Positions 52,939 through 62,779 of a stretch of DNA of 64,000 bases are shown in pieces. The notes beneath the pieces are model-generated. The model was given only the letters and a program-made list of their open reading frames with translations, did no database searches and was not told where the DNA came from. This DNA comes from an uncultured Pseudomonadales bacterium (GTDB taxonomy: Bacteria > Pseudomonadota > Gammaproteobacteria > Pseudomonadales > Azotimanducaceae): NCBI GenBank assembly GCA_951813295.1, contig CATOTI010000002.1:3544522-3608521 (forward strand). The letters are read 5' to 3'. Position numbers and translations under genes: made by a program. Each line of letters starts with the position of its first letter. Within the stretch, counting starts at the first letter, position 1.

Positions 52939-53493
52939 CTAATCCGACGTCGGATCGATATCGGGGATTGCTGGGTTTTCCGCTCGGTTGCGGTGCTGTT
53001 CGATCGCCTCATCGACCGCAGTGCGGAAACCCGGACTGAATGCGCCGAGATCACGCTGGGTCTCGTACCAGGCTTGAACCACGGGCAAGGCCAGGAACGC
53101 ATTGCTGACGAACTCGAAATCGGTGCCCGCGACTTCTTGAGGAAGGACATCCAGCTCACGGAACAACCAGCCGTCCTGGGCGGTCAGCAGCATTCCCCAC
53201 AGGAAATTCGACAAGACCGCTTGCTCGGCTTCGTCGAACTCCTCGATCGATCGCGCGTGCTCGAGCTTGGCCATCATCGACTGCCCGCCGTCCACCTGGA
53301 GAGCGGCCCAGGAGACGGTGTGGTAGCGCGACGTGATGTTCGAGAGGTTTTGTGCTCTTGTCGCTCGAAGCGAATTGTCGACGAGTTTGCCGTTCTGGCG
53401 GATCTGGATAGCCACGTACACGAGCGTCGCGATCACGCCGACGCTACCGATCAGCTCGCCCAACGCGCCGTAGTCCTGAATGGTCCAATCCAT
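52939..53493 (-). CDS. Hypothetical protein with N-terminal membrane anchor
   Basis: From ATG 53493 the product is 184 residues. It opens YGALGELIGSVGVIATLVYV, a single hydrophobic helix followed by AIQIRQNGKLVDNSLRATRA, and ends in an acidic helical domain (AEQAVLSNFLWGMLLTAQDG then VQAWYETQRDLGAFSPGFRT). This pattern is common in small bacterial membrane-anchored proteins of unknown function. It begins eight bases after the carboxylesterase stop on the same strand. A much longer frame upstream is a shadow of the esterase. Confidence 0.65.
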   Translation of the reverse strand: MDWTIQDYGALGELIGSVGVIATLVYVAIQIRQNGKLVDNSLRATRAQNLSNITSRYHTVSWAALQVDGGQSMMAKLEHARSIEEFDEAEQAVLSNFLWGMLLTAQDGWLFRELDVLPQEVAGTDFEFVSNAFLALPVVQAWYETQRDLGAFSPGFRTAVDEAIEQHRNRAENPAIPDIDPTSD

Positions 53494-53501
53494 CGTTGCC
53501 C

Positions 53502-55109
53502 TCAGACCGCCCGTTCGGTCCAGATCGCGCGGATCCGTTGATCGGGATCCGCGGCGACTTCGCTCTTCGTGTTCAGGATCATCGTTTGCCGCGTCTCGGT
53601 GTCGTACGCCGGCCAATCGGGTAAGCCGCGCGCGGTCGGCGTGCCCGTATGCGCAAAGGCTGCCCAGGCGTCCGCGATGTGATCGCTGAGCGTTTCGGCT
53701 TCGGCGACGTCCTCGTCGCTGCCGAGGCATTCGTCGAGCGTCGATAGATTGCCGAACAGGAACGCTGCGTCGAACCCGTGGAAGGCGCCAAACACACCGC
53801 CCAAGCCCCGGGTCTCGTAGGCGAAGTGATACATGAAGGTCCGACCGCCCGATCGACTGTGGATTTCCGCGGCGCGGATGGATCGCGTCCTGTAGAGCGC
53901 GTCGGACTGCATTCGCTCCTGGATGGTGTACGAGCTCGCGCCGGGAAGTACCTCGCGATAGGCGGCCATTAACGCTTTGCGCTCGACTTTGGTTGCGCCG
54001 AAGAGCCCCGTGAACATGCTGTTCCCGATTCGAATCGCGATCGACTTTGGCAACGGCATGGGCACGACGGCGACCCGGCCGTCGTGTTGGCAATTGCCGA
54101 TCAGAAGGTCGACGTTGCGTGCACGCGCACTCGCCATTGCGACCAATACGTCGTCTGGCATGAACTCGGTGCCGTAGGCGCCCGCCGCCGGGAGGCGGAC
54201 ACGGCTCATCTCGCCGTAGCGTTCGCCGCGCCGGTAGAGCATGGATTGCATCTTCGTGCCGACGATGACGTCGTCCGACGCCTTCGCCAACGCATCGACG
54301 TCGCCAACGTCCACCTTCATTTCCTTCAGAACGTCGCGGGTGAATCGATGGTGGTCGGCGATATCGATCATCACGATCGGCCCGCTCATGACCACCGCGC
54401 GATGGAAGAGCCCTTCGGTGCTCGGCGCGGACAGAAGCGCCCAAACGCACGTGCCACCCGCCGACTGACCGATGAGGGTCACGTTGCGCGGGTCGCCGCC
54501 GAATGCCGCAATGTTTCGCTGCACCCATGCGAGCGCGGCCGCGAGGTCCATGAATCCACGATTGCCGACGCAGACGTCATCGGGGAACAGGCCGTCTGCG
54601 GCGAGAAAACCCGTACCGCCGACGCGATAGTTGGCACTGACGACGACCAGATCGCCGCGCCGGGCAAGCGCCGCGCCGTCGGCGCTTGGTTGACTCGAAC
54701 CGCCGCTCGCGAGACCACCGCCGTGGATCCAGAAGACGACCGGCTTCAAAGGATGATCAGCCTCGGTGAGGTTCGATTCCGAGCCCCAGATGTTCAACGA
54801 AAGACAGTCGGGCCCGGGATCGGTCATCCCGCCGAGCATGCGCGTCATCGAAGCGCCCGCTTTCGGCATCGCCCAATCGGGAATCGAGGGCACGAGTTGT
54901 GGCGCAGATGGTCCGAATCGACTCGCATCGAACACGCCGGACCACGCCTCGACGGCTTGGGGCGGAAGAAAGCGATTGAGACCTTCGACGGGTCTGGCGT
55001 AAGGAATACCCTTGAAACTGGCGATGCCATCCGCGGTTTGGCCGCGTACCTGGCCTTCTTGCGTGCTGACCACAGGTGCGTCGGGAGAAATCGTCGTGGA
55101 TGTCGTCAT
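53502..55109 (-). CDS. Type-B carboxylesterase
   Basis: The 535-residue protein starting MTTSTTISPDAPVVSTQEGQ has the type-B carboxylesterase signature: IASFKGIPYARPVEGLNRFL, then DCLSLNIWGS, FWIHGGGLASGGSSQPSADG for the oxyanion hole and the nucleophile in VTLIGQSAGGTCVWALLSAP. The acid and histidine are likely in NVDLLIGNCQHDG and GGVFGAFHGFDAAFLFGNLS. No signal peptide is visible. As sequenced, the frame is continuous with the upstream glutamine-synthetase-like gene because of a frameshift there; the ATG at 55109 with nearby GGAGGG is the natural start. Confidence 0.88.
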   Translation of the reverse strand: MTTSTTISPDAPVVSTQEGQVRGQTADGIASFKGIPYARPVEGLNRFLPPQAVEAWSGVFDASRFGPSAPQLVPSIPDWAMPKAGASMTRMLGGMTDPGPDCLSLNIWGSESNLTEADHPLKPVVFWIHGGGLASGGSSQPSADGAALARRGDLVVVSANYRVGGTGFLAADGLFPDDVCVGNRGFMDLAAALAWVQRNIAAFGGDPRNVTLIGQSAGGTCVWALLSAPSTEGLFHRAVVMSGPIVMIDIADHHRFTRDVLKEMKVDVGDVDALAKASDDVIVGTKMQSMLYRRGERYGEMSRVRLPAAGAYGTEFMPDDVLVAMASARARNVDLLIGNCQHDGRVAVVPMPLPKSIAIRIGNSMFTGLFGATKVERKALMAAYREVLPGASSYTIQERMQSDALYRTRSIRAAEIHSRSGGRTFMYHFAYETRGLGGVFGAFHGFDAAFLFGNLSTLDECLGSDEDVAEAETLSDHIADAWAAFAHTGTPTARGLPDWPAYDTETRQTMILNTKSEVAADPDQRIRAIWTERAV

Positions 55110-55143
55110 ACCGTCCCTCCGGTGCCGTGCGGGCTTCAGACCT

Positions 55144-56450
55144 TCAGATGAAGGGCGCGTAGTAGTTGGAAACCTCACTCTTGGTCTTGCCGTCGAGCTC
55201 TTCGAGCTCGCGCGTTTGAGGGCGACGAAGTTCTCGATCAGTGGCCGACCGAGAGCGGCGACGATTTCGGCGTCCGCCTCGAGGTGATTAAGGGATTCAC
55301 TCAGCGAATGTGCGACGTGGCGGTCGGTGCTGACGTTCAAGATGCCGTCTTTTTCCTCGGCTGGAGGCGGGTCGTCTGCCGATTCGAAGCCGAGACGGGC
55401 GGCGTGCAGCACAGCTGCTACCGCGAGATGGGGGTTGGCCGCGCAATCGGCGACACGATGTTCGATTCGCGCCCCTTCGCCCTCCTCGGACGAGATGCGC
55501 ACGGCGGCGCTGCGATGGTCGAAGCCCCAGTTGGCCCAGTAGCCACTCGCCTTCGCGGGTTTCAGGCGTTCGTACGAGTTCGTGATCGGCGCGAGAATTC
55601 CGCCGAGCGCCTCGTGGTGGTCGAGCATGCCGGCAATACAACCACGGGTGAGATCCGACAGCGCGCCCCGGCGTGTTCCCCCTGCCAACGCATTCGACCC
55701 GTCGGAAGCGCGAAAGCTGAGGTTGATGTGCAGGCCGTTGCCGCCGAGGCCGGGCACGGGGCGTGGCATGAAGGAAAGCAGATGACCACGACGAAAGAAG
55801 AGATCGCGCGCCATCGTTCGGAATAGAAAGAAGTCGTCGCAGGCGCGCAGCGCTTCGTCGTAGTGCAGCACCATCTCGAATTGCGCTCTGTCGAATTCGG
55901 TGTTGATCGATTCGACGCGGAATCCCGCGCGGTGCGCCTGTTCCCACAAGTCATCGAACAACCCGAGCGGGTCGACCTGCGGTCCGGTGCCGTAGACGTA
56001 GTGGCCGGGCGCGTCGTAGGGCACCCACGTGCCGGTTTCGTCTCTCTGGAAAACGTATGCCTCGGCTTCGAGGCCAACCATCGGCTCGTAGCCGAGCCGC
56101 CGCCATGCGTCTATCGCGCTCGTGAGGGTCGATCGGGCGCAGAGATCCGCAGGGCGGCCGTTGTCCTGCAACGAGGCGAGCACCACATCCGTGTGCGGCT
56201 CCCAGCCGGGGCGTCGATCGTCGGGGTCGAAGACGACATCGACGTCGGGCAACCCGTCGAAAAAACCGGCGCCTGGTACCGGCACGAGCTTGCGTGAGTA
56301 CGTTGCGCCGTAGCTTGCGAGCGATATACGAACGACACCCTTCTCGGCGACATGTAACGGCACGTATTTGCCGCGCGCGATGTTCAGCTGATCGCCGAAC
56401 AACACCCGGGTCCGCCGATACGGCTCCGGGTGGGCACTTGGGTTGGTCAC
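55144..56450 (-). pseudogene. Glutamine synthetase-like ligase, frameshifted at its C-terminus
   Basis: About 435 residues of a glutamine synthetase-family ligase. Residues near 120-330 show VGLEAEAYVFQRDETG, INTEFDRAQFEMVLHYDEAL, GGNGLHINLSFRASDG and NSYERLKPAKASGYWANWGF with SAAVRISSEE, the metal, substrate and ATP regions. In the frame as written, after ENFVALKRA the sequence becomes nonsense and runs into the esterase. One base restored near 55205-55215 gives ELEELDGKTKSEVSNYYAPF and a stop at 55144-55146, the normal end. Gamma-glutamyl-amine ligases of this group activate glutamate with ATP. The gene starts three bases after an amidohydrolase stop. Confidence 0.85.
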
Positions 56451-56453
56451 CGG

Positions 56454-57690
56454 TTACGCGGCGAGATCGGCGCGAGCCGTGTCGGCGATGACCGTATCGT
56501 CGAAGTAGTTGGGGTTCAGATCGGTGTAGAGGCGTAGCGAATGCGCGTACGTGAAGTCGCGGAAATCGCTGGCGTCGAGGAAGCCGTCGTCGACGAGTTC
56601 GTATGCTTCCTCGAGGACCTCGCGAATGTCGGGAACATCCCAGTGGCCGACGTCGGAGGAAAAGATGGCCTTCAGTTTGGCGCCGTAGCCGTTCAATCGA
56701 TCGTCGAAGGCGAGCGCGTTCATCGGATCGTCGGCCTCGCAGCCGAAGTAGAAGTTCGGCACGAACCGGTCGCGAATGTCCTCGCCGCGATCGATCCCGA
56801 TCGGTGCCCATTCGTCGATCATTTCCTCGATCTCGTCGGTTTGACTGAATTCGGCGAGGCGCTCGAGGGCAGCGTTGCGATCGAGGCCGACGAGTACTTC
56901 GTCGCCATGGCTCGAGAAGAGGGTGCGCATGCGATCGACATCGAGACGACGTGGATCGTACCGGCGCACGTCGTCGCGGTTTCGTTTCTTCCAATGACCG
57001 ATCAGATCGTTGTAGAGCGTCACTGCCCAGGCGGTACCACCTTCGAGGAAGGCGAATCGCATGTCGGGAAAACGCCGGGTGACGCCGGCCATGAAGAGCG
57101 ATTTGCAGGTGGCATCGCACGCGGCTGCGAAATGGCCGACGTGGTTGAACATGTAGTTGTTCGGCGAGTTCCTCGATCCCCATCCCATGCCGCCGGAGTG
57201 AAAGGCCGGTGCGACGCCAAGCTCCTGGCAACGTTGCCAGACGGGGTCGTAGTCATAGGGTGAGTCGATGCCGAGGTGGTCGAGATAGAACGCCTTGCGG
57301 GCGTCACCGCCTGCGAGTGGCCGTTGGATCAGCCCGCAGAGCAGCACGTTCTTGAAACCGCGCTCGCCGACGGCGTAGTCGAGTTCGGCGATGGCTTCGT
57401 CGGGCGTGTTGGTCGGGATGACGGCGACGGGGCTCAGACGGTCGCGATACGGGCCGAATGCTTCAATGTGGTAGTCGTTCAACGCACGACAGAGCGCGAG
57501 TCGGACTTCGTCGATGTGTGTGCCGAGCGCCATGAGGCCGACGGTCGGGTAGACGATGGCGAAGTCGGCGCCGGTTTCCCCGAGACGCTCGTGCATGAGC
57601 TTCGGCAGCATCGCTGTCGACCGATCGAGCGTATTTTCCGCCGGTATGCCCCACCAGGGCGGCCGTACACGACGGGTCGCGAGTCGATCC
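56454..57690 (-). pseudogene. Amidohydrolase (metal-dependent TIM barrel) lacking its N-terminus
   Basis: The frame running to 56454 carries an amidohydrolase-2 type protein: PPWWGIPAENTLDRSTAMLP, then FAIVYPTVGLMALG, GVAPAFHSGGMGWGSRNSPN, FAFLEGGTAWAVTLYNDLIG and AIFSSDVGHWDVPDIREVLE. The family normally has about 60 more residues in front, including the DxHxH metal pair, but upstream of the PPWWG stretch the DNA codes for a sulfatase in another frame. About 410 residues remain, without a credible start. The boundary near 57690 is approximate. It should be inactive. Confidence 0.8.
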
Positions 57691-58308
57691 TCGGTCCCGG
57701 ATCCACCTCGAACCGCGCTCGGCAATGAACATGTCGAGATGTGCCTCGGTCGGCAGCAGGCACGGTGGAAGTTCCCAAGGCAAAGCCAAGCGCCCGCTAT
57801 GCCCCCGATGGTAGGTCCGCAGGTATTCGCGGTGAACGTCGAGCAAACCTTCGCCCGCAAGGTGATCGGTATACGGCGAATCGTTCCGCATTGACTCGGT
57901 AGGGCCGGTCATCTCGTCGACGTGTTCGTATCCCCAATCGTGCATCAGCGTTTCGTGATCGCGCGTGTGGGCGAAGTCGTGGCCGAAAAGGTGCGCTTTG
58001 CCAATGACGGCGGTGTGGTAACCCGCGTCGCGCGTGTTGCGGACGTGGCTGACGCCGTGACGGAGTGCGGGATCCGCATAACCCCAGACCCCGTGTTGAT
58101 GCACCTGGGTGGCCGAAGCGAGGCTCGCTCGGGCCGTCATGCAGACCGGCGATGACGCACAGCAGTTCTGAAACGCGACCCCTTGTGAAGCGAGCCAGTC
58201 CGCGTGCGGCGTCTGGGCGACGGGATCGTTGGCGAAGCCGAAAGTATCCGCGCGCTGCTGATCAGTGAAGATCAGGATGATGTTGGGTCGGCGCGCCGCT
58301 TCAGGCAT
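57691..58308 (-). pseudogene. Sulfatase, N-terminal part only
   Basis: From ATG 58308 the first 205 residues are a sulfatase: RRPNIILIFTDQQRADTFGF with the paired metal aspartate, then a core starting ASSPVCMTARASLASATQVH and AGYHTAVIGKAHLFGHDFAH. Sulfatases usually have 450-550 residues, but likeness stops after FIAERGSRWIRDR, where another gene's sequence begins. The formylglycine position reads C-M-T-A-R; the usual form has Pro or Ala in the third place. The product would lack the second half of the active site. It is divergent from the serine hydrolase gene. Confidence 0.8.
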
Positions 58309-58340
58309 GAACCGTTGCTCACTCAGGACACCGATGTATT

Positions 58341-59576
58341 TTGAACGTGCGATCCGTTGATGAGGAGTGGGATTTGCCGTCGCAGGTGCTGGATAGGGTT
58401 CGTCCGGAAGACGTAGGAATCTCGACGCAGGGACTCAGTCGATTGGTCGAGGTCGTCGATCAGTACGTCGATGCTGGTGAGATTCAGGGCGGCGTGACGG
58501 CCCTCGCGCGGCTCGGCCAACTCGTGCACTACGAGCCGCACGGGCTCATGGATACCGCGGCAAAACGCCCGATGGCACGCGATGCGCTGTTCCGAATGGC
58601 CTCATCGTCGAAACCAGTGCTCGGCGTGGCCGCGATGATCGCCATCGAAGAGGGCCTTTTTTCGCCGGACGACGCGGTCGGCCGATTCTTGCCCGAGTTT
58701 GCAGCTATGGAGGTCGCCGTGCTCGCCGAACCGACCGATCAGGACGTGAGCCCGGCATGGGTGTTTGGCGACGTCCCGGCGCATCGCCTCGTAGCCGCGG
58801 TTCGTTCGATCACGATCCACGATCTGCTGACACATACGTCGGGTCTCGCCAGCTTCGGTTTGGGCAGTGCCGTTGCGGGTGAGATCACGATCGATCCGGA
58901 TGACACGCTCGCGATGGTCACGCCGCGCTACGCCCGGATGCCGCTCGATTTTCAGCCGGGTAGTCGGTGGGCGTATAGCGCGAGGATCGGCCTCGATGTC
59001 GTCGCGCGCGTTCTGGAAGTGACCTCGGGTATGACTTACGAGGCGTTCCTGGAAGAACGCATCTTCGAGCCGCTCGGGATGCGTGATACGCATTTCTTCG
59101 TGCCGGCGGAGAAGGTCGAGCGGCAGGTTGTCATCGATGGGATCGATCCCAAGACCAAGGGCTGGGACAAACCGAGCCGTTATGCAGGGGCATCGGGTGG
59201 CCTCATCAGTACCGCGACGGATTTCATTCGATTCGAACTCATGCTCTACCACCAAGGGGAGCTGGACGGTCGCCGCGTCGTCAGTGCGGATTCGCTCGCC
59301 ACGATGACCCGGAATCAGGTGGGCGAACTCTTCCTAGACGAGGGCAAGGGCGAGCAGACGGGAGCGGGCTTCGGCTATACCGTGATGATCGAGCAGGATC
59401 CGAAAATGTCGGGTAGCGCGCGCGGTGCGGGCTCGTTCGGGTGGGGTGGCGCTTTCGGGACGATGTCCTACACCGATCCCGAAAACGAGATCTGCGCGGT
59501 CCTCCTGGTGCAACAGCCGACGAAGTCGCTGGGTCAGGCGTTCGAAGCAGCGATTCGCGACGCGATCATCGATTAG
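58341..59576 (+). CDS. Serine hydrolase, class C beta-lactamase-like
   Basis: A 411-residue product with catalytic S-x-x-K in FRMASSSKPVLGVAAMIAIE, a tyrosine motif in PGSRWAYSARIGLDVVARVL and GWGGAFGTMSYTDPENEICA near the C-terminus in place of KTG. IHDLLTHTSGLASFGLGSAV is the family hallmark. No signal peptide is evident. It most likely is an esterase, not a true beta-lactamase. The start is a TTG at 58341 or a GTG at 58347; no ATG fits the frame. It faces away from the truncated sulfatase. Confidence 0.85.
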   Translation: MNVRSVDEEWDLPSQVLDRVRPEDVGISTQGLSRLVEVVDQYVDAGEIQGGVTALARLGQLVHYEPHGLMDTAAKRPMARDALFRMASSSKPVLGVAAMIAIEEGLFSPDDAVGRFLPEFAAMEVAVLAEPTDQDVSPAWVFGDVPAHRLVAAVRSITIHDLLTHTSGLASFGLGSAVAGEITIDPDDTLAMVTPRYARMPLDFQPGSRWAYSARIGLDVVARVLEVTSGMTYEAFLEERIFEPLGMRDTHFFVPAEKVERQVVIDGIDPKTKGWDKPSRYAGASGGLISTATDFIRFELMLYHQGELDGRRVVSADSLATMTRNQVGELFLDEGKGEQTGAGFGYTVMIEQDPKMSGSARGAGSFGWGGAFGTMSYTDPENEICAVLLVQQPTKSLGQAFEAAIRDAIID

Positions 59577-59658
59577 CCGCGCCGGCTGGCCGCCTGCTGC
59601 GTGCTAGGCTCGGCGGCGAGGGCGTGCAGCCTATACCGAGGTACGGGGGAGCTTTGCC

Positions 59659-61035
59659 ATGATCGATGAATCGATTGCGTTCTGGTCCGCCACGCGCCAA
59701 GCCGCCGGCATTCGCGACGGCCTTTTTTCATCGCGTGACCTCCTCGAACTCTTCATCGCGCGGATCGAGCGGCTGAACCCAAAGCTGAACTGTGTCGTGA
59801 CGAAGGACTTCGACGTCGCCCGTCGCGGCGCCGATACGGCCGATAAAGCCCGAGCGAACGGAGAGGATCTCGGGGTTCTGCATGGACTGCCGATCACCGT
59901 CAAAGACGCCCTCATGACCCAGGGCCTGCGCTCGACGGGCGGAGCACGTGAGCTCGCCGAACTCGTGCCCGAGGTGGACGCGCCGACGGTCGCCGCGGTC
60001 CGCGCGGCCGGGGCCGTGATCATGGGCAAGACGAACCTGCCACGGTGGTCTGGTGACATTCAGACCTTCAACGACCTCTTCGGCACGACGGGTAATCCCT
60101 GGAATACCGAACGAACCCCTGGCGGATCGTCCGGTGGCGCGGCGTGTGCGGTAGCGGCCGGCCTGACGTCGTTTGAAATCGGCACGGATATCGGCGGGTC
60201 GATTCGATTTCCCGCGGCGTTTTGTGGGATTTACGGCCACAAACCCACCTGGGGCGTCGTTCCGTCGACGGGTTATCTCGACCACGTGAACGGCGGGACG
60301 ACCGAAGCCGACGTCAACGTCATCGGTCCGCTCGCGCGATCGGCGGACGACCTGAAGCTGCTCATGGACGTGATGCAGCGGCGCGCAGGTCCACTCCTGC
60401 CGAGCTTCGATGCCGAGCCGGAGAATCCCGCGTCCCTCCGCCTCGCCGCTTGGATCGACGATCCTTTCTGCCCGGTCGACGCGAGCGTCAAGACCGTGCT
60501 CGCGGCCGCGGTCGAAAAGCTGCGCGCGAGCAATATCAGCATCACGGAGGCGTCGCCCGCCCTCGATCCGGCACGCGGTGCGGCGGTCGGCGGGCGCCTC
60601 GTCGGTGCGGCGACGTCGTTGAACAGCAACTCGCCGCCGTCGTTCCTGCATCCCGACTGGCTCGGCTGGCAAACGGAGCGTGAATCGATGTGCGCCGCCT
60701 GGGCGTCATTCTTTGAATCCTACGACGTGGCTTTGTTACCCGTTGCGTTCGTCCCGCCATTCCCGCATCAGCAGGATGGCGACTTCGGATCGCGGAAACT
60801 GATCGCCAATGGCGAGGCCCGGCCGTATCTCGACGTGGTCGCATGGACGATTCTGGTCGGCATGGCGCGTCTGCCGTCGACCGTCGTACCGGTCGGCTTC
60901 ACCGACGATGGCCTGCCGATCGCCGTGCAGATCGTCGGGCGACCCGGTGCCGATCGCGTCACGATGGCTTTTGCTTCACTTGTCGGCGATCTCTGCGGCG
61001 GATACCGCGTCCCGCCGATCGCGCAGAGCGCCTGA
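59659..61035 (+). CDS. Amidase (amidase-signature family)
   Basis: A 458-residue protein with the full triad: lysine in LPITVKDALMTQGLRSTGG, TPGGSSGGAACAVAAG and the nucleophile in GTDIGGSIRFPAAFCG. The opening IDESIAFWSATRQAAGIRDG and the hydrophobic C-terminal part (LPSTVVPVGFTDDGLPIAVQ) are usual. It should hydrolyse an amide in the cytosol. GGGGGAGC precedes the ATG. The 318 bp after it hold no gene. It differs in sequence from the amidase at 41 kb. Confidence 0.9.
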   Translation: MIDESIAFWSATRQAAGIRDGLFSSRDLLELFIARIERLNPKLNCVVTKDFDVARRGADTADKARANGEDLGVLHGLPITVKDALMTQGLRSTGGARELAELVPEVDAPTVAAVRAAGAVIMGKTNLPRWSGDIQTFNDLFGTTGNPWNTERTPGGSSGGAACAVAAGLTSFEIGTDIGGSIRFPAAFCGIYGHKPTWGVVPSTGYLDHVNGGTTEADVNVIGPLARSADDLKLLMDVMQRRAGPLLPSFDAEPENPASLRLAAWIDDPFCPVDASVKTVLAAAVEKLRASNISITEASPALDPARGAAVGGRLVGAATSLNSNSPPSFLHPDWLGWQTERESMCAAWASFFESYDVALLPVAFVPPFPHQQDGDFGSRKLIANGEARPYLDVVAWTILVGMARLPSTVVPVGFTDDGLPIAVQIVGRPGADRVTMAFASLVGDLCGGYRVPPIAQSA

Positions 61036-61353
61036 AGGCGGGTTCCGCTCTCGGGCGTCGTCGACGGCACGACGCAAGTGTCCGAAGACCGTTCGTGCGC
61101 TACGGCCGGAATCATCGTGAGAGATCGTGGGCACGACGACGAAGGCTGGTCGTTCGCCGGTACGCTGGGTCTTCAAGCGAAACATTCATCCCCGCCCTTC
61201 GACGGGTGGGGGTGGTTCAGGGAGGACGCCATGCGCAGCGATGGTTTGCGATACCCCGATCAAGGTCTCTCTCTCTCGCAACGAATGGCCAAAAGACGCC
61301 TCGAATGTGCATTCGACGTCACAAAAGACGATCAGGCGCGATACGCTTGACCC
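61036..61353. other. Interval without a recognisable gene
   Basis: These 318 bases between the amidase and the MATE exporter genes hold only short frames with no family likeness. CCCCGCCC (61190-61197) and GGGTGGGG (61204-61211) can pair as an 8-bp stem with one G-T pair, without a T tract. No tRNA-like fold was found. Confidence 0.5.
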
Positions 61354-62745
61354 ATGCCATCGAGTTCCGCCGATCCGCGTGATCTAACCCAGGGCCCCGT
61401 CTCCTATCACCTCAGGCGCATGAGCTCGTTCATGATGCTCAGCATGCTCTCGTTCATGGGCGCGAGCCTGGCCGAGATGCTCTTCATCGGCTGGGTGGGC
61501 ACGAACGAACTGGCAGCTATCAGTTTTACGTTTGCCGTGGTCTACACGCTGCAGGGTGTGTCCATGGGGCTCGGCATCGGCGCTGCCTCGGTTGTCGCGC
61601 GGGCGACGGGCTCCGGCGAAGAAGGCCGCGTCAAACGTATCGTCACGCACTGCGTCCTGCTCGGTACGGTCCTCTCGATCCTGCTCGCCATTTTCGCGAG
61701 TCGCTGGCTCGTCGAGATCTTCACGCTCCTGGGTGCGAAAGACGAGGTGCTGGTCCTCGTCGTCGACTACATGGAGCTCTGGCTCATCGGCATGCCGGTG
61801 TTCACGATGACGTTCGTCGGCACGACGCTGATGCGCGCGGTGGGTGACGCGAAGACGCCCGGCTATGTGTCGGCGCTCGGGTCGATCCTGCACGTCATGC
61901 TCGCGCCACCGTTCATCTTCGGCTTTGGTCCGATTCCGGCCCTCGGGCTGACAGGCGCCGCCATCAGCTTCATCGTGGGTCGGCACCTCGCGTTTCTGCT
62001 CTTCATATACACCTTCGTCATCCGCGATCGCATGCTCGTCGGCCGGCTCGACGGGTTCCTGGCGAGTTGCCGCGAGATCCTGCATGTCGGCCTGCCGGCG
62101 ATGGCGTCGAACATGATCATGCCGATGTCGATGAGCATCCTGACGCGTCTCTTGGCGGGGCACGGGGTTGTCGTCGTCGCGGGCTACGGTGTCGCGTCGC
62201 GGATCGAGTCGATCTTCGCGATGGTGATCTGGGCCGTCGGCATGAGCGCATCACCGCTCATCGGGCAGAACTGGGGCAGCGGCGCGCGCGATCGTGTGCG
62301 TGAAGTCCTGCGGCTCGGTTACGTCTTCGTCCTCGGCTGGGGTGTGGTGGCCTATCTCGCCCTGCTCTCGATGGGCGACGTGCTGGTCGGCCTCTTGAAC
62401 GACGATCCGATGGTGGTCGAGGCCGCGTATGTGTATCTCTCGATTGCGCCGATCGCGATCGGTGCGATGGGCGTGATGAACATCGCTACCAATGCTTTCA
62501 ATTCTCTGGGCCGGCCCATGCCGCCGCTGATCCTCTCGCTCCTGCAGATGATCGTCATCAATATCCCGATGATGCTGCTCGGCGATTATCTGTGGGGATA
62601 TCATGGGATCTACGCGGGCAGCGCGCTCACCTCGATTCTGCTGGCGTTCGTGGCGTTCCGTTGGATTGGCATCACCGTGCGCGACGCGCCGATGCCGCTC
62701 GCGACGGGCGGCATGACCCGGCTGCAGACGAACCCGTCGGGGTGA
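61354..62745 (+). CDS. MATE family efflux transporter
   Basis: A 463-residue integral membrane protein with 12 hydrophobic segments in two similar halves. The first half has MLFIGWVGTNELAAISFTFA then GIGAASVVARATGSGEE; the second has AGYGVASRIESIFAMVIWAV then SPLIGQNWGSGARDRV and NSLGRPMPPLILSLLQMIVI. These are MATE/NorM-type repeats. It should export a cationic drug or metabolite with sodium or proton. The start ATG at 61354 is given by frame and family length. It precedes the M3 peptidase by 34 bp. Confidence 0.92.
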   Translation: MPSSSADPRDLTQGPVSYHLRRMSSFMMLSMLSFMGASLAEMLFIGWVGTNELAAISFTFAVVYTLQGVSMGLGIGAASVVARATGSGEEGRVKRIVTHCVLLGTVLSILLAIFASRWLVEIFTLLGAKDEVLVLVVDYMELWLIGMPVFTMTFVGTTLMRAVGDAKTPGYVSALGSILHVMLAPPFIFGFGPIPALGLTGAAISFIVGRHLAFLLFIYTFVIRDRMLVGRLDGFLASCREILHVGLPAMASNMIMPMSMSILTRLLAGHGVVVVAGYGVASRIESIFAMVIWAVGMSASPLIGQNWGSGARDRVREVLRLGYVFVLGWGVVAYLALLSMGDVLVGLLNDDPMVVEAAYVYLSIAPIAIGAMGVMNIATNAFNSLGRPMPPLILSLLQMIVINIPMMLLGDYLWGYHGIYAGSALTSILLAFVAFRWIGITVRDAPMPLATGGMTRLQTNPSG

Positions 62746-62779
62746 TCGCGGCGCGACGACCCAGCCCGGCGGGCTTACG

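Noticed and set aside
53502..56450. A genuine bifunctional glutamine-synthetase/esterase
   Set aside because: The join is nonsense sequence and the natural ligase end exists in the adjacent frame, so a frameshift explains it better.
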